From assembly GCA_015231885.1 (NCBI GenBank), contig JADGAT010000007.1, positions 36,612 to 94,280 on the forward strand: a stretch of DNA of 57,669 nucleotides, given 5' to 3'. The notes under the pieces are model-generated. The model made no database searches and was not told the DNA's origin. It saw only the letters and a program-made list of their open reading frames with translations. A program made the position numbers and the translations under genes. Positions 19,045 to 27,874 of the stretch are shown here, in pieces. Source of the DNA: SAR324 cluster bacterium. GTDB lineage: Bacteria > SAR324 > NAC60-12. The stretch's first letter is position 1, and each line of letters begins with the position of its first letter.

Positions 19045-20514
19045 ATGGCAAAAGTGGGATTGTACTCCCAGTCAATGGGTTTACTCACAGACTTGTACCA
19101 GTTGACAATGGCATATGGTTACTGGAAAAGTCAAATGGAGCACAAAGAGAGTGTCTTCCATTTGTTTTACCGCAACATTCCGTTCAAGGGAGGGTTTAGT
19201 ATTGCCTGTGGGTTAGAAAATGTGATTGACTTTATCCAAAATTTTTCTGTAGATGAGTCCGATATTGTCTACCTCGCATCTTTGGAAGGAAATGATGGCA
19301 AACCGTTGTTTGAGGAGAATTTTTTAAATTATTTGGCAAAAATGTCTTTTTGCTGTGACATTGATGCCATGCCTGAAGGGACGGTCGTTTTTCCTTATGA
19401 ACCACTGGTTCGAGTACAGGGACCGCTTATTCAATGTCAGTTGTTGGAAACTCCGCTCCTCAATATCATTAATTTCCAAACATTGGTTGCCACTAAGGCA
19501 GCCCGCATTTGTCTAGCCGCTGATGGTGACCCTACTTTAGAGTTTGGATTAAGACGTGCTCAGGGGGTGGATGGGGCATTGACTGCGAGTCGAGCCGCTT
19601 ATATTGGAGGATGTGACGCCACTTCAAATGTGCTGGCAGGAAAAATCTTTGGTATTCCGGTGAAAGGCACCATTGCCCATAGTTGGGTCATGGCTTTTGA
19701 AAATGAATTGGATGCATTCCAATCGTATGCGCAGACGCTGCCAAATAACTGTGTTTTTATTGTAGATACGTACTCTACTTTAAATGGTATCAAAAATGCG
19801 ATTGAAGTCGGACAATGGTTGGAAAATCAAGGATACCAATTCATGGGAATACGCTTAGATTCAGGGGATCTGGCCTATTTGAGCATTCAGGCACGTCAGA
19901 TGCTGGATAAAAGTGGTTTGCCCGATGCCAAAATTGTAGTCAGTAATGAATTGGATGAGGTCATCATCCGCAGCCTGAAAGAGCAAAATGCCAGGATTGA
20001 TATATGGGGTATTGGAACCAAATTGGTGACTGCTTATGACCAACCTGCACTGGATGGAGTTTATAAACTCTCTACTATTCGTGAGCCAGGAGGCCGTTGG
20101 ATCAATAAAATCAAAATTTCTGAACAATCGGTCAAAGTGACCACTCCTGGGATTCAACAAGTACGACGGTACTACAATGAACAAGAAAATATTGCCGATA
20201 TGATTTATGACGTCAATACGAGCTTCAACCAGGACTGTGTGATTGTGGATCCTCTGGATATGACAAGAAGACGGAAGATCCCTGCAAATACTGCATTTAC
20301 CGATTTACTAGTCCCTGTTTTCCAACAGGGACAACGTGTGTATGATATTCCTCCGCTGACACATGTCCGAGCTAATGTGAAAAGGGAGTTGTGCCACTTT
20401 CACCAGGGAGTTCGCCGTTTTGTCAATCCGCATCAATATCCTGTTGGCATTGAAAGTTTTCTTTATGAGTTGAAAACCAAATTAATCCTGCAAATCAGGG
20501 AAAAAAATCGATAA
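19045..20514 (+). CDS. pncB: Nicotinate phosphoribosyltransferase
   Basis: This NAD-salvage enzyme makes nicotinate mononucleotide from nicotinate and PRPP with ATP hydrolysis. The hallmarks are LLTDLYQLTMAYGYW at the N-terminus, FGLRRAQGVDGA, and GTIAHSWVMAF, which contains the autophosphorylated histidine, followed by IRLDSGDL. It is 489 residues long, full length for the family. The ATG at 19045 has a GAGGA SD four to five bases upstream; a TTG at 19012 is in frame but lacks support. Confidence 0.96.
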   Translation: MAKVGLYSQSMGLLTDLYQLTMAYGYWKSQMEHKESVFHLFYRNIPFKGGFSIACGLENVIDFIQNFSVDESDIVYLASLEGNDGKPLFEENFLNYLAKMSFCCDIDAMPEGTVVFPYEPLVRVQGPLIQCQLLETPLLNIINFQTLVATKAARICLAADGDPTLEFGLRRAQGVDGALTASRAAYIGGCDATSNVLAGKIFGIPVKGTIAHSWVMAFENELDAFQSYAQTLPNNCVFIVDTYSTLNGIKNAIEVGQWLENQGYQFMGIRLDSGDLAYLSIQARQMLDKSGLPDAKIVVSNELDEVIIRSLKEQNARIDIWGIGTKLVTAYDQPALDGVYKLSTIREPGGRWINKIKISEQSVKVTTPGIQQVRRYYNEQENIADMIYDVNTSFNQDCVIVDPLDMTRRRKIPANTAFTDLLVPVFQQGQRVYDIPPLTHVRANVKRELCHFHQGVRRFVNPHQYPVGIESFLYELKTKLILQIREKNR

Positions 20515-20690
20515 GGAAGGAGGAAATAATAACATGCGAAAGTTACACAGGGTTTTCATCGAGATTCAAGGCATTTTATCGGGCGCATAGCTTGTATGTA
20601 ACTGGTAAAACAACGCAGAAGATCGTTGAAAAGACAAGTAGATTTCTAAGTTATTGTTTTAGCATTCCTAAGCGGGTTGTTCAACTTACC

Positions 20691-21110
20691 CTACCATTCC
20701 CCCTGATTTGGCATGGAAATCCAGGGTTCTTGAGGTTCCAGCGCCTCCCCTTTTTGCAACAATTCCACAGAGACTTGATCAGGTGACCGAATAAAAGCCA
20801 TTTTTCCATCTCGCGGAGGTCGCAAAATGGCGACTCCCTCATCCTTTAATTTTTGACAGGTTTCATAAATATTTTCTACAGAGTATGCCAAATGCCCAAA
20901 GTTTCTTCCGACACTATATGGGATCTTTTCATCCCAGTTGTAGGTCAGCTCCAATTCCGGTTCTCCTGAGGCGGTTGCCAAAAAAATTAAGGTAAACTTC
21001 CCCTTAGCATACTCTTTACGCCTTGTTTCTATTAAGCCCAGCTTGTTCACAAAAAAATCCAGTGTAGCCTCTAAGTCATACACCCGTATCATAGTATGTA
21101 AATATTTCAT
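20691..21110 (-). CDS. gloA: Lactoylglutathione lyase (glyoxalase I)
   Basis: It converts the methylglyoxal-glutathione hemithioacetal to S-lactoylglutathione. The 139-residue VOC-fold protein keeps all four metal ligands of the GloA family: H5 (YLHTMIRV), E54 (ELTYNW), H73 ([10 protein letters not shown]) and E116 (SVELLQK). The first half is closely GloA-like. The C-terminus is slightly longer ([18 protein letters not shown]). It is downstream of the STAS gene, 68 bp apart, on the same strand. Confidence 0.92.
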   Translation of the reverse strand: MKYLHTMIRVYDLEATLDFFVNKLGLIETRRKEYAKGKFTLIFLATASGEPELELTYNWDEKIPYSVGRNFGHLAYSVENIYETCQKLKDEGVAILRPPRDGKMAFIRSPDQVSVELLQKGEALEPQEPWISMPNQGEW

Positions 21111-21178
21111 ATTTAAGTTTAAGTTTTATTTGCAGCGAGCATAATTTTTTATTTGGTGGCAGCATTCGCATAAAATGG

Positions 21179-21529
21179 TCATTCTGTCTGAAATGCTGCC
21201 AGGACTTCTTCTTCTGTTTCAAAAACAGGCACTATGACACTGATTCCAACAAAATCCAGTGTCGAACGAACTGCTTGATTCAAGTGATAAAGGGCAAAGC
21301 CTGTTTTTTGTTCTTTTGCAATTTTGTGGAATAGCCTGATTATCCCCATCCCAACCGAATCGATCAGTTCGACATTCCGAAAGTCCAACACAATTGCCCG
21401 AAATATTTCTTCTTCTATTTGCTGTTTAATGTAGGAACTGAAACGCTGATTTCTTGCAGCACTTCCTGTGATCTCACCTTCAATGTCTATGATACAAATC
21501 TTTCCCAGAATCCGGTGCGATAGCTTCAT
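21179..21529 (-). CDS. STAS-domain anti-sigma factor antagonist (SpoIIAA-like)
   Basis: A 116-residue single STAS domain: I-D-I-E-G-E-I-T-G near the start, then VLDFRNVELIDSVGMGIIR. S58 of the D-S-x-G-M-G loop is the residue phosphorylated by the partner kinase in this family. Partner-switching proteins of this kind control sigma factors or other regulators; no kinase or phosphatase is next to it. I start at the ATG 21527-21529 (GGGGGAG SD five bases upstream) rather than at the longer start at 21574. Confidence 0.85.
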   Translation of the reverse strand: MKLSHRILGKICIIDIEGEITGSAARNQRFSSYIKQQIEEEIFRAIVLDFRNVELIDSVGMGIIRLFHKIAKEQKTGFALYHLNQAVRSTLDFVGISVIVPVFETEEEVLAAFQTE

Positions 21530-21839
21530 AACACTCCCCCCTGTCGATCCGTTTAAACCACTTTGCATCCGCACTCATTGCATTTTTCTGCTAAAAGGAA
21601 AAGTTTTTTGGTGATTGCAGCATTGTTTGTTTTAGCCAATGTTGGAGGCAATATTCACGGCGATTCTGAAGAATGTAACGAATTTAATTCATTTTGTAAT
21701 AATTTAATCACGAATTATTTTAATTTAGTTACTTTTTGTGCAGAAAACAATATTTTATTACTTGATTTTGTATCCTTTTAAGTTCATAATGTGATTAATT
21801 AAATTAATTGTGTAACTAAAACATTACAAAGGATAGAAG
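21530..21839 (-). other. Divergent intergenic region between the STAS and HTH genes
   Basis: These 310 very AT-rich bases separate two divergent genes. A plausible rightward promoter is listed separately. A short frame at 21563-21781 lacks convincing support. No hairpin terminator or RNA gene was recognised. Confidence 0.5.
21762..21790 (+). promoter_or_regulatory. Possible sigma70-type promoter of the HTH gene
   Basis: TTGATT (21762-21767) and CATAAT (21785-21790) are separated by 17 bp, 50 bp before the ATG at 21840. Each box differs from consensus at one or two positions. The region is AT-rich, so chance matches are easy. Confidence 0.4.
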
Positions 21840-22193
21840 ATGAGGCTTGATTACAAACCGCTTTTTGTAAAAGCGTATCAAATGGATTTGAACTTAACCA
21901 CCTTGGCAAAAGAATCTGGTATTAGCAGAGGACATTTAAGCCGTGTCAAAAACGGTTCTGAAAATTTGTCGGTGGACCATCTTTTAAGACTCGCCCAGGT
22001 ACTGTTGATTGAATATAATAAAATTGGTGAATTGTTTCATGTGGTTGAAGAACCGCAAACTCCCAGTAAGAAAAAAATAGAAGAAACGGCCTCTGCCCAC
22101 CGGGCAGAAGATCAAATGAGACGTCGGGCAGAAGATCAGATGAGGCGCCGAATGAGTGATCGAAGGGGATATAGAACGGATGCCCTTGTATAG
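21840..22193 (+). CDS. Small XRE/Cro-like helix-turn-helix DNA-binding protein
   Basis: The 117-residue protein has an N-terminal HTH (about 12-62): LTTLAKESGISRGHLSRVKN followed by LSVDHLLRLAQVL, the five-helix XRE pattern. The tail is very basic and contains a direct duplication of R-A-E-D-Q-M-R-R-R (about 91-108). The ATG at 21840 has an AAGGA SD. It stands just ahead of the surface-lipoprotein block and could regulate it, but that is only positional inference. Confidence 0.85.
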   Translation: MRLDYKPLFVKAYQMDLNLTTLAKESGISRGHLSRVKNGSENLSVDHLLRLAQVLLIEYNKIGELFHVVEEPQTPSKKKIEETASAHRAEDQMRRRAEDQMRRRMSDRRGYRTDALV

Positions 22194-22333
22194 TTGCTAG
22201 AAAAAAAATAGCCGAAAAGAATGGAAAGTGTTATACTAATAAAGCTCAAATCGGGTATAGTTTGAAGTTCATGACGACTGAATACATGAAAAGTCGTAAC
22301 CATCTGAAATAAAAAACTTAATTCGGAAAAAAA

Positions 22334-23044
22334 ATGCGGAAGATACTGGTACTGGTTTCCATTTTGTTAACATTCCTTATTGCTGGCTGTGCGGATGAAG
22401 TGAGCTTGTCATTAGTAGCAAGCCCTGATTCTACAGTGTATGTGGGAGAAAGTATTTTTGTGACTGCGGAAAAATCCACAGGAAGTATTAAGTGGTATTT
22501 GGATGGCAATGAACATGCATGTAGTAATCCATGTGAATTTACCAGTAACAGTGCCACGAGTAGGAAAGTCAAAGTAGAAGTAACTTCTGAGAGTAGTGGA
22601 GTGGATAGCTTAGTGGGAGGAGGAAGTCAAAAAATTACAAAATCGGTTGAATTAACTTGGGAAGAGGAAACGACAACAACGACAACAACGACAACAACGA
22701 CAACAACGACTGTGTTAGCAACCAGTGCTACAGCAATTTTTTCTCCTGCATTAACTAATGTGAATGCGGGTAAACTGGTTATTCGGCTAAAAGGGGCAAG
22801 TCTTCCTACTTCTGGTTTGACAGCAACGGTCACAGGGGAAAGCTGCGGCACATGGACATTAGCCTTTTCATTCAGCCATTCCAGTTCAGAGGTATTGTTA
22901 GAGGCACCATTTGATTGTTTATTAACAACCACTGCCAGTATGAATGAAATCGTATTCAACCAAGCCATTCTCAGCAGTAACACGGTCACAGCAGAACAAA
23001 ATAATGGTGGCAGTTTTACATCTTTAGGCACAGGCACCTTGTAA
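22334..23044 (+). CDS. Predicted lipoprotein with Thr linker and shared two-cysteine domain (copy 1)
   Basis: A lipoprotein signal peptide ends in LIAGC (lipid-modified C19). Residues about 25-110 are Ig-like: V-Y-V-G-E-S-I-F-V-T-A, with two cysteines flanking S-N-P. A run of 14 threonines (about 115-128) leads to a C-terminal domain of about 100 residues. That domain reads NAGKLVIRLKGASLPTSGL...SCGTWTL...SEVLLEAPFDCL, and its relatives recur in two further lipoproteins downstream. No enzymatic motif was seen. The start has a GGA eight bases upstream. Function unknown; a cell-surface role is inferred. Confidence 0.82.
   Translation: MRKILVLVSILLTFLIAGCADEVSLSLVASPDSTVYVGESIFVTAEKSTGSIKWYLDGNEHACSNPCEFTSNSATSRKVKVEVTSESSGVDSLVGGGSQKITKSVELTWEEETTTTTTTTTTTTTTVLATSATAIFSPALTNVNAGKLVIRLKGASLPTSGLTATVTGESCGTWTLAFSFSHSSSEVLLEAPFDCLLTTTASMNEIVFNQAILSSNTVTAEQNNGGSFTSLGTGTL
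22671..22710 (+). repeat. 9-bp tandem repeat encoding polythreonine
   Basis: Four perfect copies of CGACAACAA plus a four-base partial copy encode most of the Thr-14 linker of the lipoprotein. The period is a multiple of three, so slippage would change linker length in frame. Confidence 0.95.
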
Positions 23045-23082
23045 CAAAATTTGATATGAAACCGGCTTTACAAAGAGGCAAC

Positions 23083-26000
23083 ATGAAAGCAGCAAATTGG
23101 TTAATCCGTTTTATGGTCTTCTCATTCGTCATTTTCCTATGGTCCTGTGCCGAAAGTGGAGATGGAAGTGGAGCAATCACCCAGAAACTGATTCCAGATG
23201 AAGAAGTATCTTCTGAACCATCTTTTGTAGAAGATATAACAACGACAGAACCAAACAACACGGTTGAGCTGAATTCTTCTATTTCCATTCCGGCTGCCAG
23301 TCTGGTAATTCGAGTTGTTGGAAACAATCTGCCAACAACAAGTTTGACAGCAACAGTATTAGGGACAGGCAACAGCTGCGGGGAATACAAATTATCTTCA
23401 GGATTTGCACAAACTAGTACAGAAGTACAATTGGATGCTCCATTTGAATGCTTTACCAGCAGTATTAACAATGCTTCTCAGATCCGCTTCAATCAATTGT
23501 TGCAGGATGTTGCCGTGGTTGCTCTGCAAAATGAAGGAGAAGCTAAAGAATTTGACACGTTGGCTTCTGGAACAATTGGCAGCCCTTCCTCAGATTCTCT
23601 GACCAATTCTCGGTCCAATAAGAGAAATTTTACAGAGAACCAGAGTGATGATGTCATTGATTTGTGGGATGTTATTTATTTATTTGCTTATTTTCAAGGA
23701 ACCAGGGATAGCATAGAAAATTTAACGGCAGCAGGTCAGAATTTACTTTCTGATTCCCCTGATTTTAAACCGGCAACAGTAATGCCTAACCATGTTTTTG
23801 ACAACTTTACAGAAAGCCCGACAGACAAAGTCGTAGATTTGGTCGATGTTGTTTATTTATTTGCTTTTTTTCAGTCAGGTGCTCAGAACTTGGTTGAATT
23901 GGAAACTGCAGCTAAAAGTTTGTTACCAACTCTTGATACTCCGCCGACTGTCTTGCCTAAAGCAACAGGTTTTGAAACAAACACTCTGGCTTCTCCAGTA
24001 ATCAATGCAGATGCTGGCAGCTTGGTGATTCGTGTTACCGGTTCCGATCTTCCAACCACAGGCTGGAAAGCTGCGATTGCTGGAAATGATTGTGGCGGTT
24101 ACAAACAAGCGTCTTCTTTCCCTCACAGCAGTACAGAAATTTTACTGGATGCTCCGATAGAGTGTTTGTATAATTCTTTAACCAATGTTTCTCAGGTTAC
24201 CTTCAATTATCCATTGAATGAGGCTGTTGTCACCGTCCAGGTCAATGAAGGCGGAGGTAATTACAGAACTCTAGGGTCTTCAGTGTCCTCCGATATAACA
24301 TCTCCTGCCAATGCCAGTATTTCTATAAATGGGGGCAGTGATTCAACAACGAATCCTGTTGTGGCTTTGAGTCTGTCAGCTACAGATAATGAATACGTTG
24401 CTGCATATTATTTATCCGAAAGCTCTGAAACCCCTAACGTCACTTCATCTGACTGGGTTCCTCTGGGTGCTGCTTCCACTCCAAATTATTTTTCCAATAA
24501 TGTTTCCTTTGTCTTAAACAGTGAAAGCGCAAGCGGCAGTTATGCCAAAACAGTGTACGCATGGTTTAAGGACAACTCAGATAATCTTTCGAGCAGCGTC
24601 AGTGACAGCATCACCTTAGTTGTGGAGGAAACGACACCAGCCAGTCCTCCTGTTCATCCAGCCGCCGGGATAGTTTTTGTTGATACAGATTTGCAAGTAG
24701 GGGAGCTGGCAGGCAATGTAGTGATTACAAAAGCCAGTGATGAGAGTGATATCACCGATTATGTCCTATATTGGGGATTGGATTCCTCTACAAAGTTATT
24801 ACCGGCTATTGCAACCATACCAAAGGCAGCTACGGATCTGACTTATAGTTTGCCCGACAATACCACGATTCCGATTGATGAATCTAATACGGTTGCTACT
24901 CATTTGCTGGTCTATACCAAAAATAGCGCAGGTGAAATGAGCTCCGGGATGGCACATCAATTTACAGATGCTTTTATTCAAACGGGGCATCAACTGCAGG
25001 TGGTTGCTGGAGTGGAACACAGCTGTGTTACCCTCGATAGCGGAAATATTAAGTGCTGGGGAAAAGGGACTGATGGCCGTTTGGGTAATGGCAGCAATGC
25101 AGACTCATCTACTCCGGTATCAGTAAGCGGAATTGATAATGCGGTGCAGATTTCTCTTCGCTCCCGACACAGCTGTGCTGTATTAAGTGATGGAAAAGTA
25201 AAATGTTGGGGCAAGGGAGGCAGTGGCCGTTTAGGAAACAATAGTACGTCTGATTCCAATGTGCCGGTTGAAGTCAATGGAATTGGCAATGCAATACAAG
25301 TTTCTGTTGGAAAATCTCACAGTTGTGCACTGTTGAATGATGGAAATGTTAAATGCTGGGGGCATGGAAATGCTGGCCGTTTGGGCAACAACACCACTAA
25401 AAAATCTACAATTCCTGTAACAGTCAATGGAATTAATTCTGCAGTTCATATATCCGCGGGAAATGCTCATACTTGTGCTGTATTGAGTGATGGTACGATA
25501 AAGTGCTGGGGTAAAGGCTTTTATCAAGTCTTGGGCAATGGTAGTACCGAAAATTCATCAATTCCAGTACCTGTGGATAACATTTCATCTGCTATTGAGG
25601 TTTCTGCAGGTAATTTTCATAGTTGTGCCCTGATTAATGACGGCTCTGTCAGGTGCTGGGGGAGAGGATCTCATGGTCAACTGGGAGATGGAAATACTCC
25701 AAATTACAGTGCTCCTGTTACCGTGAGTGGGCTTTCCAGTGCTGTTGAGGTTTCGGCTGGAGGATTTCACACGTGCGCACGTTTGTCTGATGGTACTGCC
25801 AAATGCTGGGGGAGAGGATCTCATGGTCGATTAGGTAATGACAGTACCAAAAAATCTCTTCGGCCTGTATTGGTTAACAGCATAGGTTCTGTCGTTGGTA
25901 TTTCAGCTGGAAGTGCTCATACTTGTGCAATCACAGGTGCCGCCACAATTCAATGCTGGGGACGGGGGTCTCATGGCCGATTAGGAACTGGAGGAACCAC

Positions 26001-26652
26001 TAATGCGAAAACTCCAGTGTACGTAGCAGGGTACGCAAATGTCTCTATTGTTGATGGGCTTGCTGCATCTTATTCATTTGAAGGAAATGCTTATGACGAT
26101 ATTGGAGCTTTCCATGGAACACATCATGGTAATGTAACTTATAAATCTGGAAAATTCGGAAAGGCAGTTGATTTTGATGGAAGCAGTTATATTTCTACTC
26201 CTTTGAATGGTAATCTTTCAACTGGAGAAGGCTTCACCATTTCAGTCTGGGTCAATATTGATAACAATCCTTCTGGAATTACCCAAATTATCGAAGGATT
26301 TGGTTCTACGAGTGGAGCATGGGCTCAAAAAGAAATCTTTTTGGAAACCATCAATTCCAGTGGGGTGGTTCAATTTGATTTCAAAGGTAATTTTATTAAT
26401 TCTCCTGAATTGACTACAGGCTCATGGCAGCATCTTGTGGTTACGTATGATGGGTCTTCTCAGAAAGTGTATGTCAATGGAAGCCTAGCTTCAGAAGAGC
26501 GTGCTTCTGGTCCACTTACAGTAGTGACTGGCTTTAACATTGGCCGGGATTATGAAGGCAACATTCAATATTTCCGAGGGCGGATTGATGAATTGAAACT
26601 TTACAATCGGGCAATCAGCTTAACAGACGTACAAAACCTGTATAATCAGTAA
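23083..26652 (+). CDS. Large predicted lipoprotein: two copies of the shared domain, dockerin-like motifs, RCC1 repeats, LamG-like domain
   Basis: 1189 residues from the ATG at 23083, which has AAAGAGG five bases upstream; an ATG 27 bp earlier has no SD. The signal peptide ends FLWSC, a slightly atypical lipobox. Domains in order: shared two-cysteine domain (about 55-168), two dockerin-like motifs (DDVIDLWDVIYLFAYFQ near 187 and KVVDLVDVVYLFAFFQ near 248), a second shared domain (about 297-403), Ig/FnIII-like segments (about 405-630), seven RCC1-type repeats (about 635-986) each with H-S/T-C-A...CWG.G..G.LG, and a LamG/concanavalin-like domain (about 990-1189) ending IDELKLYNRAIS. It is probably a surface binding protein. 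Its ligand is unknown. Confidence 0.9.
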   Translation: MKAANWLIRFMVFSFVIFLWSCAESGDGSGAITQKLIPDEEVSSEPSFVEDITTTEPNNTVELNSSISIPAASLVIRVVGNNLPTTSLTATVLGTGNSCGEYKLSSGFAQTSTEVQLDAPFECFTSSINNASQIRFNQLLQDVAVVALQNEGEAKEFDTLASGTIGSPSSDSLTNSRSNKRNFTENQSDDVIDLWDVIYLFAYFQGTRDSIENLTAAGQNLLSDSPDFKPATVMPNHVFDNFTESPTDKVVDLVDVVYLFAFFQSGAQNLVELETAAKSLLPTLDTPPTVLPKATGFETNTLASPVINADAGSLVIRVTGSDLPTTGWKAAIAGNDCGGYKQASSFPHSSTEILLDAPIECLYNSLTNVSQVTFNYPLNEAVVTVQVNEGGGNYRTLGSSVSSDITSPANASISINGGSDSTTNPVVALSLSATDNEYVAAYYLSESSETPNVTSSDWVPLGAASTPNYFSNNVSFVLNSESASGSYAKTVYAWFKDNSDNLSSSVSDSITLVVEETTPASPPVHPAAGIVFVDTDLQVGELAGNVVITKASDESDITDYVLYWGLDSSTKLLPAIATIPKAATDLTYSLPDNTTIPIDESNTVATHLLVYTKNSAGEMSSGMAHQFTDAFIQTGHQLQVVAGVEHSCVTLDSGNIKCWGKGTDGRLGNGSNADSSTPVSVSGIDNAVQISLRSRHSCAVLSDGKVKCWGKGGSGRLGNNSTSDSNVPVEVNGIGNAIQVSVGKSHSCALLNDGNVKCWGHGNAGRLGNNTTKKSTIPVTVNGINSAVHISAGNAHTCAVLSDGTIKCWGKGFYQVLGNGSTENSSIPVPVDNISSAIEVSAGNFHSCALINDGSVRCWGRGSHGQLGDGNTPNYSAPVTVSGLSSAVEVSAGGFHTCARLSDGTAKCWGRGSHGRLGNDSTKKSLRPVLVNSIGSVVGISAGSAHTCAITGAATIQCWGRGSHGRLGTGGTTNAKTPVYVAGYANVSIVDGLAASYSFEGNAYDDIGAFHGTHHGNVTYKSGKFGKAVDFDGSSYISTPLNGNLSTGEGFTISVWVNIDNNPSGITQIIEGFGSTSGAWAQKEIFLETINSSGVVQFDFKGNFINSPELTTGSWQHLVVTYDGSSQKVYVNGSLASEERASGPLTVVTGFNIGRDYEGNIQYFRGRIDELKLYNRAISLTDVQNLYNQ

Positions 26653-26784
26653 ATCTAAATTCTAAAAGCAACTGACTTTAAAAATGGATTGATTTTAGCA
26701 TGCATACTCTTTGCAATAAGTTTTTATGTGACCAGCAAAAGAGTTTTTTTTGCAGATAATATCAATCCATTTTTTTTTCAAGTC

Positions 26785-27840
26785 ATGCTGTCAATAAAAT
26801 CCCACATTATTATATTCCTGTTTTTTCTCCCCAGCTGTAGCCTCATCCAGTTTAACACGCAGCAATACCCTACTGTCTCTTCTCAGGACTCCCTGACAAT
26901 TTCTACCAAACAGGGAAGGTTCGTGTTAACAGAACTTTCTTTATCCTCTCAGGATGAATCTGCCCCCAGACTGGAAGGTGAAGTGATCAACAATACCAAT
27001 CAGAATTGGAAGCGTATTGAATTTGTTGTCAATCTTTATGACAACAGAGGGAATCGTTTGCAAAGTGCGGCCGGGTATTACGGGCGTTACTTTGTATTTG
27101 AAAATTTCAAGGTTGGTGAGATACGTAGTATTGGTGAAGAAATCAAGGATCAACCTGGAGAAATAATCATTTTTGGTTTTCAAGCATCGGATATTGCAAA
27201 TTACGACATACAATTTGGGTCTGGTACGATGGTAGAATCCGGGCAAAATTCGTTTGAGGCAAGAACCGTTTCACCCGTATCAAAAGCACAGACTTCTTCA
27301 GAAAAAATGATTGAAAAGGAAAAAATGCCGCAGGAAACGGATGTGACTTCTACTTTCTGGACAGGAAATGTTAACCTTTCTTTAGGAAAAAAGTACCTCC
27401 AGCAAGATGATTGGAAACCAGTGGATGATCAAAATGAAGTGGGAATTGATAGCGATTTGAAAAAAAGCTCCTGGCCTTTAAGCATTGCCATGGGCGCTAC
27501 TCTGTCGGAAGGAACAGGTAGCGTTTCTCAATCGTCGACGGATGTTGTAGGAAAAACTGTAGAATTATTGATTGGTGGAAGGAAATATTTTGATTATGGC
27601 CCATTTGTGCCTTTTGTCAGTGGTGGATTGGTTTATGTTCAGGCAGCGGCATCTGTAGGGTCTGCTGGAAAAGATATTTTATATCAAGGAACAGGAGCAT
27701 GGGTTGAAGGTGGTGGAATCTGGAAAGTGACACGATTCATCAATTTGGGTGTGGGCTTGAAATATTCTTTTGCAAAAGTAGAAGGTTCTGCCAGCGGCGG
27801 TGGAAAGCATGCTAATTTGTTGGCAGGGTGGCATTGGTAA
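26785..27840 (+). CDS. Predicted lipoprotein with FxLYD-like and outer-membrane beta-barrel-like parts
   Basis: 351 residues from the ATG at 26785; the frame stays open to a TTG at 26689, but the signal peptide and lipobox (FLPSC, C18) support the internal ATG. Residues about 55-130 contain LEGEVINNTNQNWKRIEFVV and N-L-Y-D-N-R-G-N, an FxLYD-like beta sandwich. After a charged linker, residues about 200-351 look like amphipathic beta strands rich in Gly and aromatics (GPFVPFVSGGLVYV, FINLGVGLKYSF) ending in H-W, as in small outer-membrane barrels. Combining a lipobox with a barrel is unusual, so one part may be misread. Function unknown. Confidence 0.75.
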   Translation: MLSIKSHIIIFLFFLPSCSLIQFNTQQYPTVSSQDSLTISTKQGRFVLTELSLSSQDESAPRLEGEVINNTNQNWKRIEFVVNLYDNRGNRLQSAAGYYGRYFVFENFKVGEIRSIGEEIKDQPGEIIIFGFQASDIANYDIQFGSGTMVESGQNSFEARTVSPVSKAQTSSEKMIEKEKMPQETDVTSTFWTGNVNLSLGKKYLQQDDWKPVDDQNEVGIDSDLKKSSWPLSIAMGATLSEGTGSVSQSSTDVVGKTVELLIGGRKYFDYGPFVPFVSGGLVYVQAAASVGSAGKDILYQGTGAWVEGGGIWKVTRFINLGVGLKYSFAKVEGSASGGGKHANLLAGWHW

Positions 27841-27874
27841 ACCCATTTGCAAAATTCGTGATGGTTCAATAGCA

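Noticed and set aside
20592..20786. 64-residue plus-strand ORF
   Set aside because: No SD; overlaps the end of gloA on the other strand and has no recognisable pattern.
21563..21781. 72-residue ORF with a hydrophobic N-terminus between the STAS and HTH genes
   Set aside because: It begins at TTG, overlaps the STAS upstream region, and the AT-rich sequence makes chance hydrophobic frames likely.
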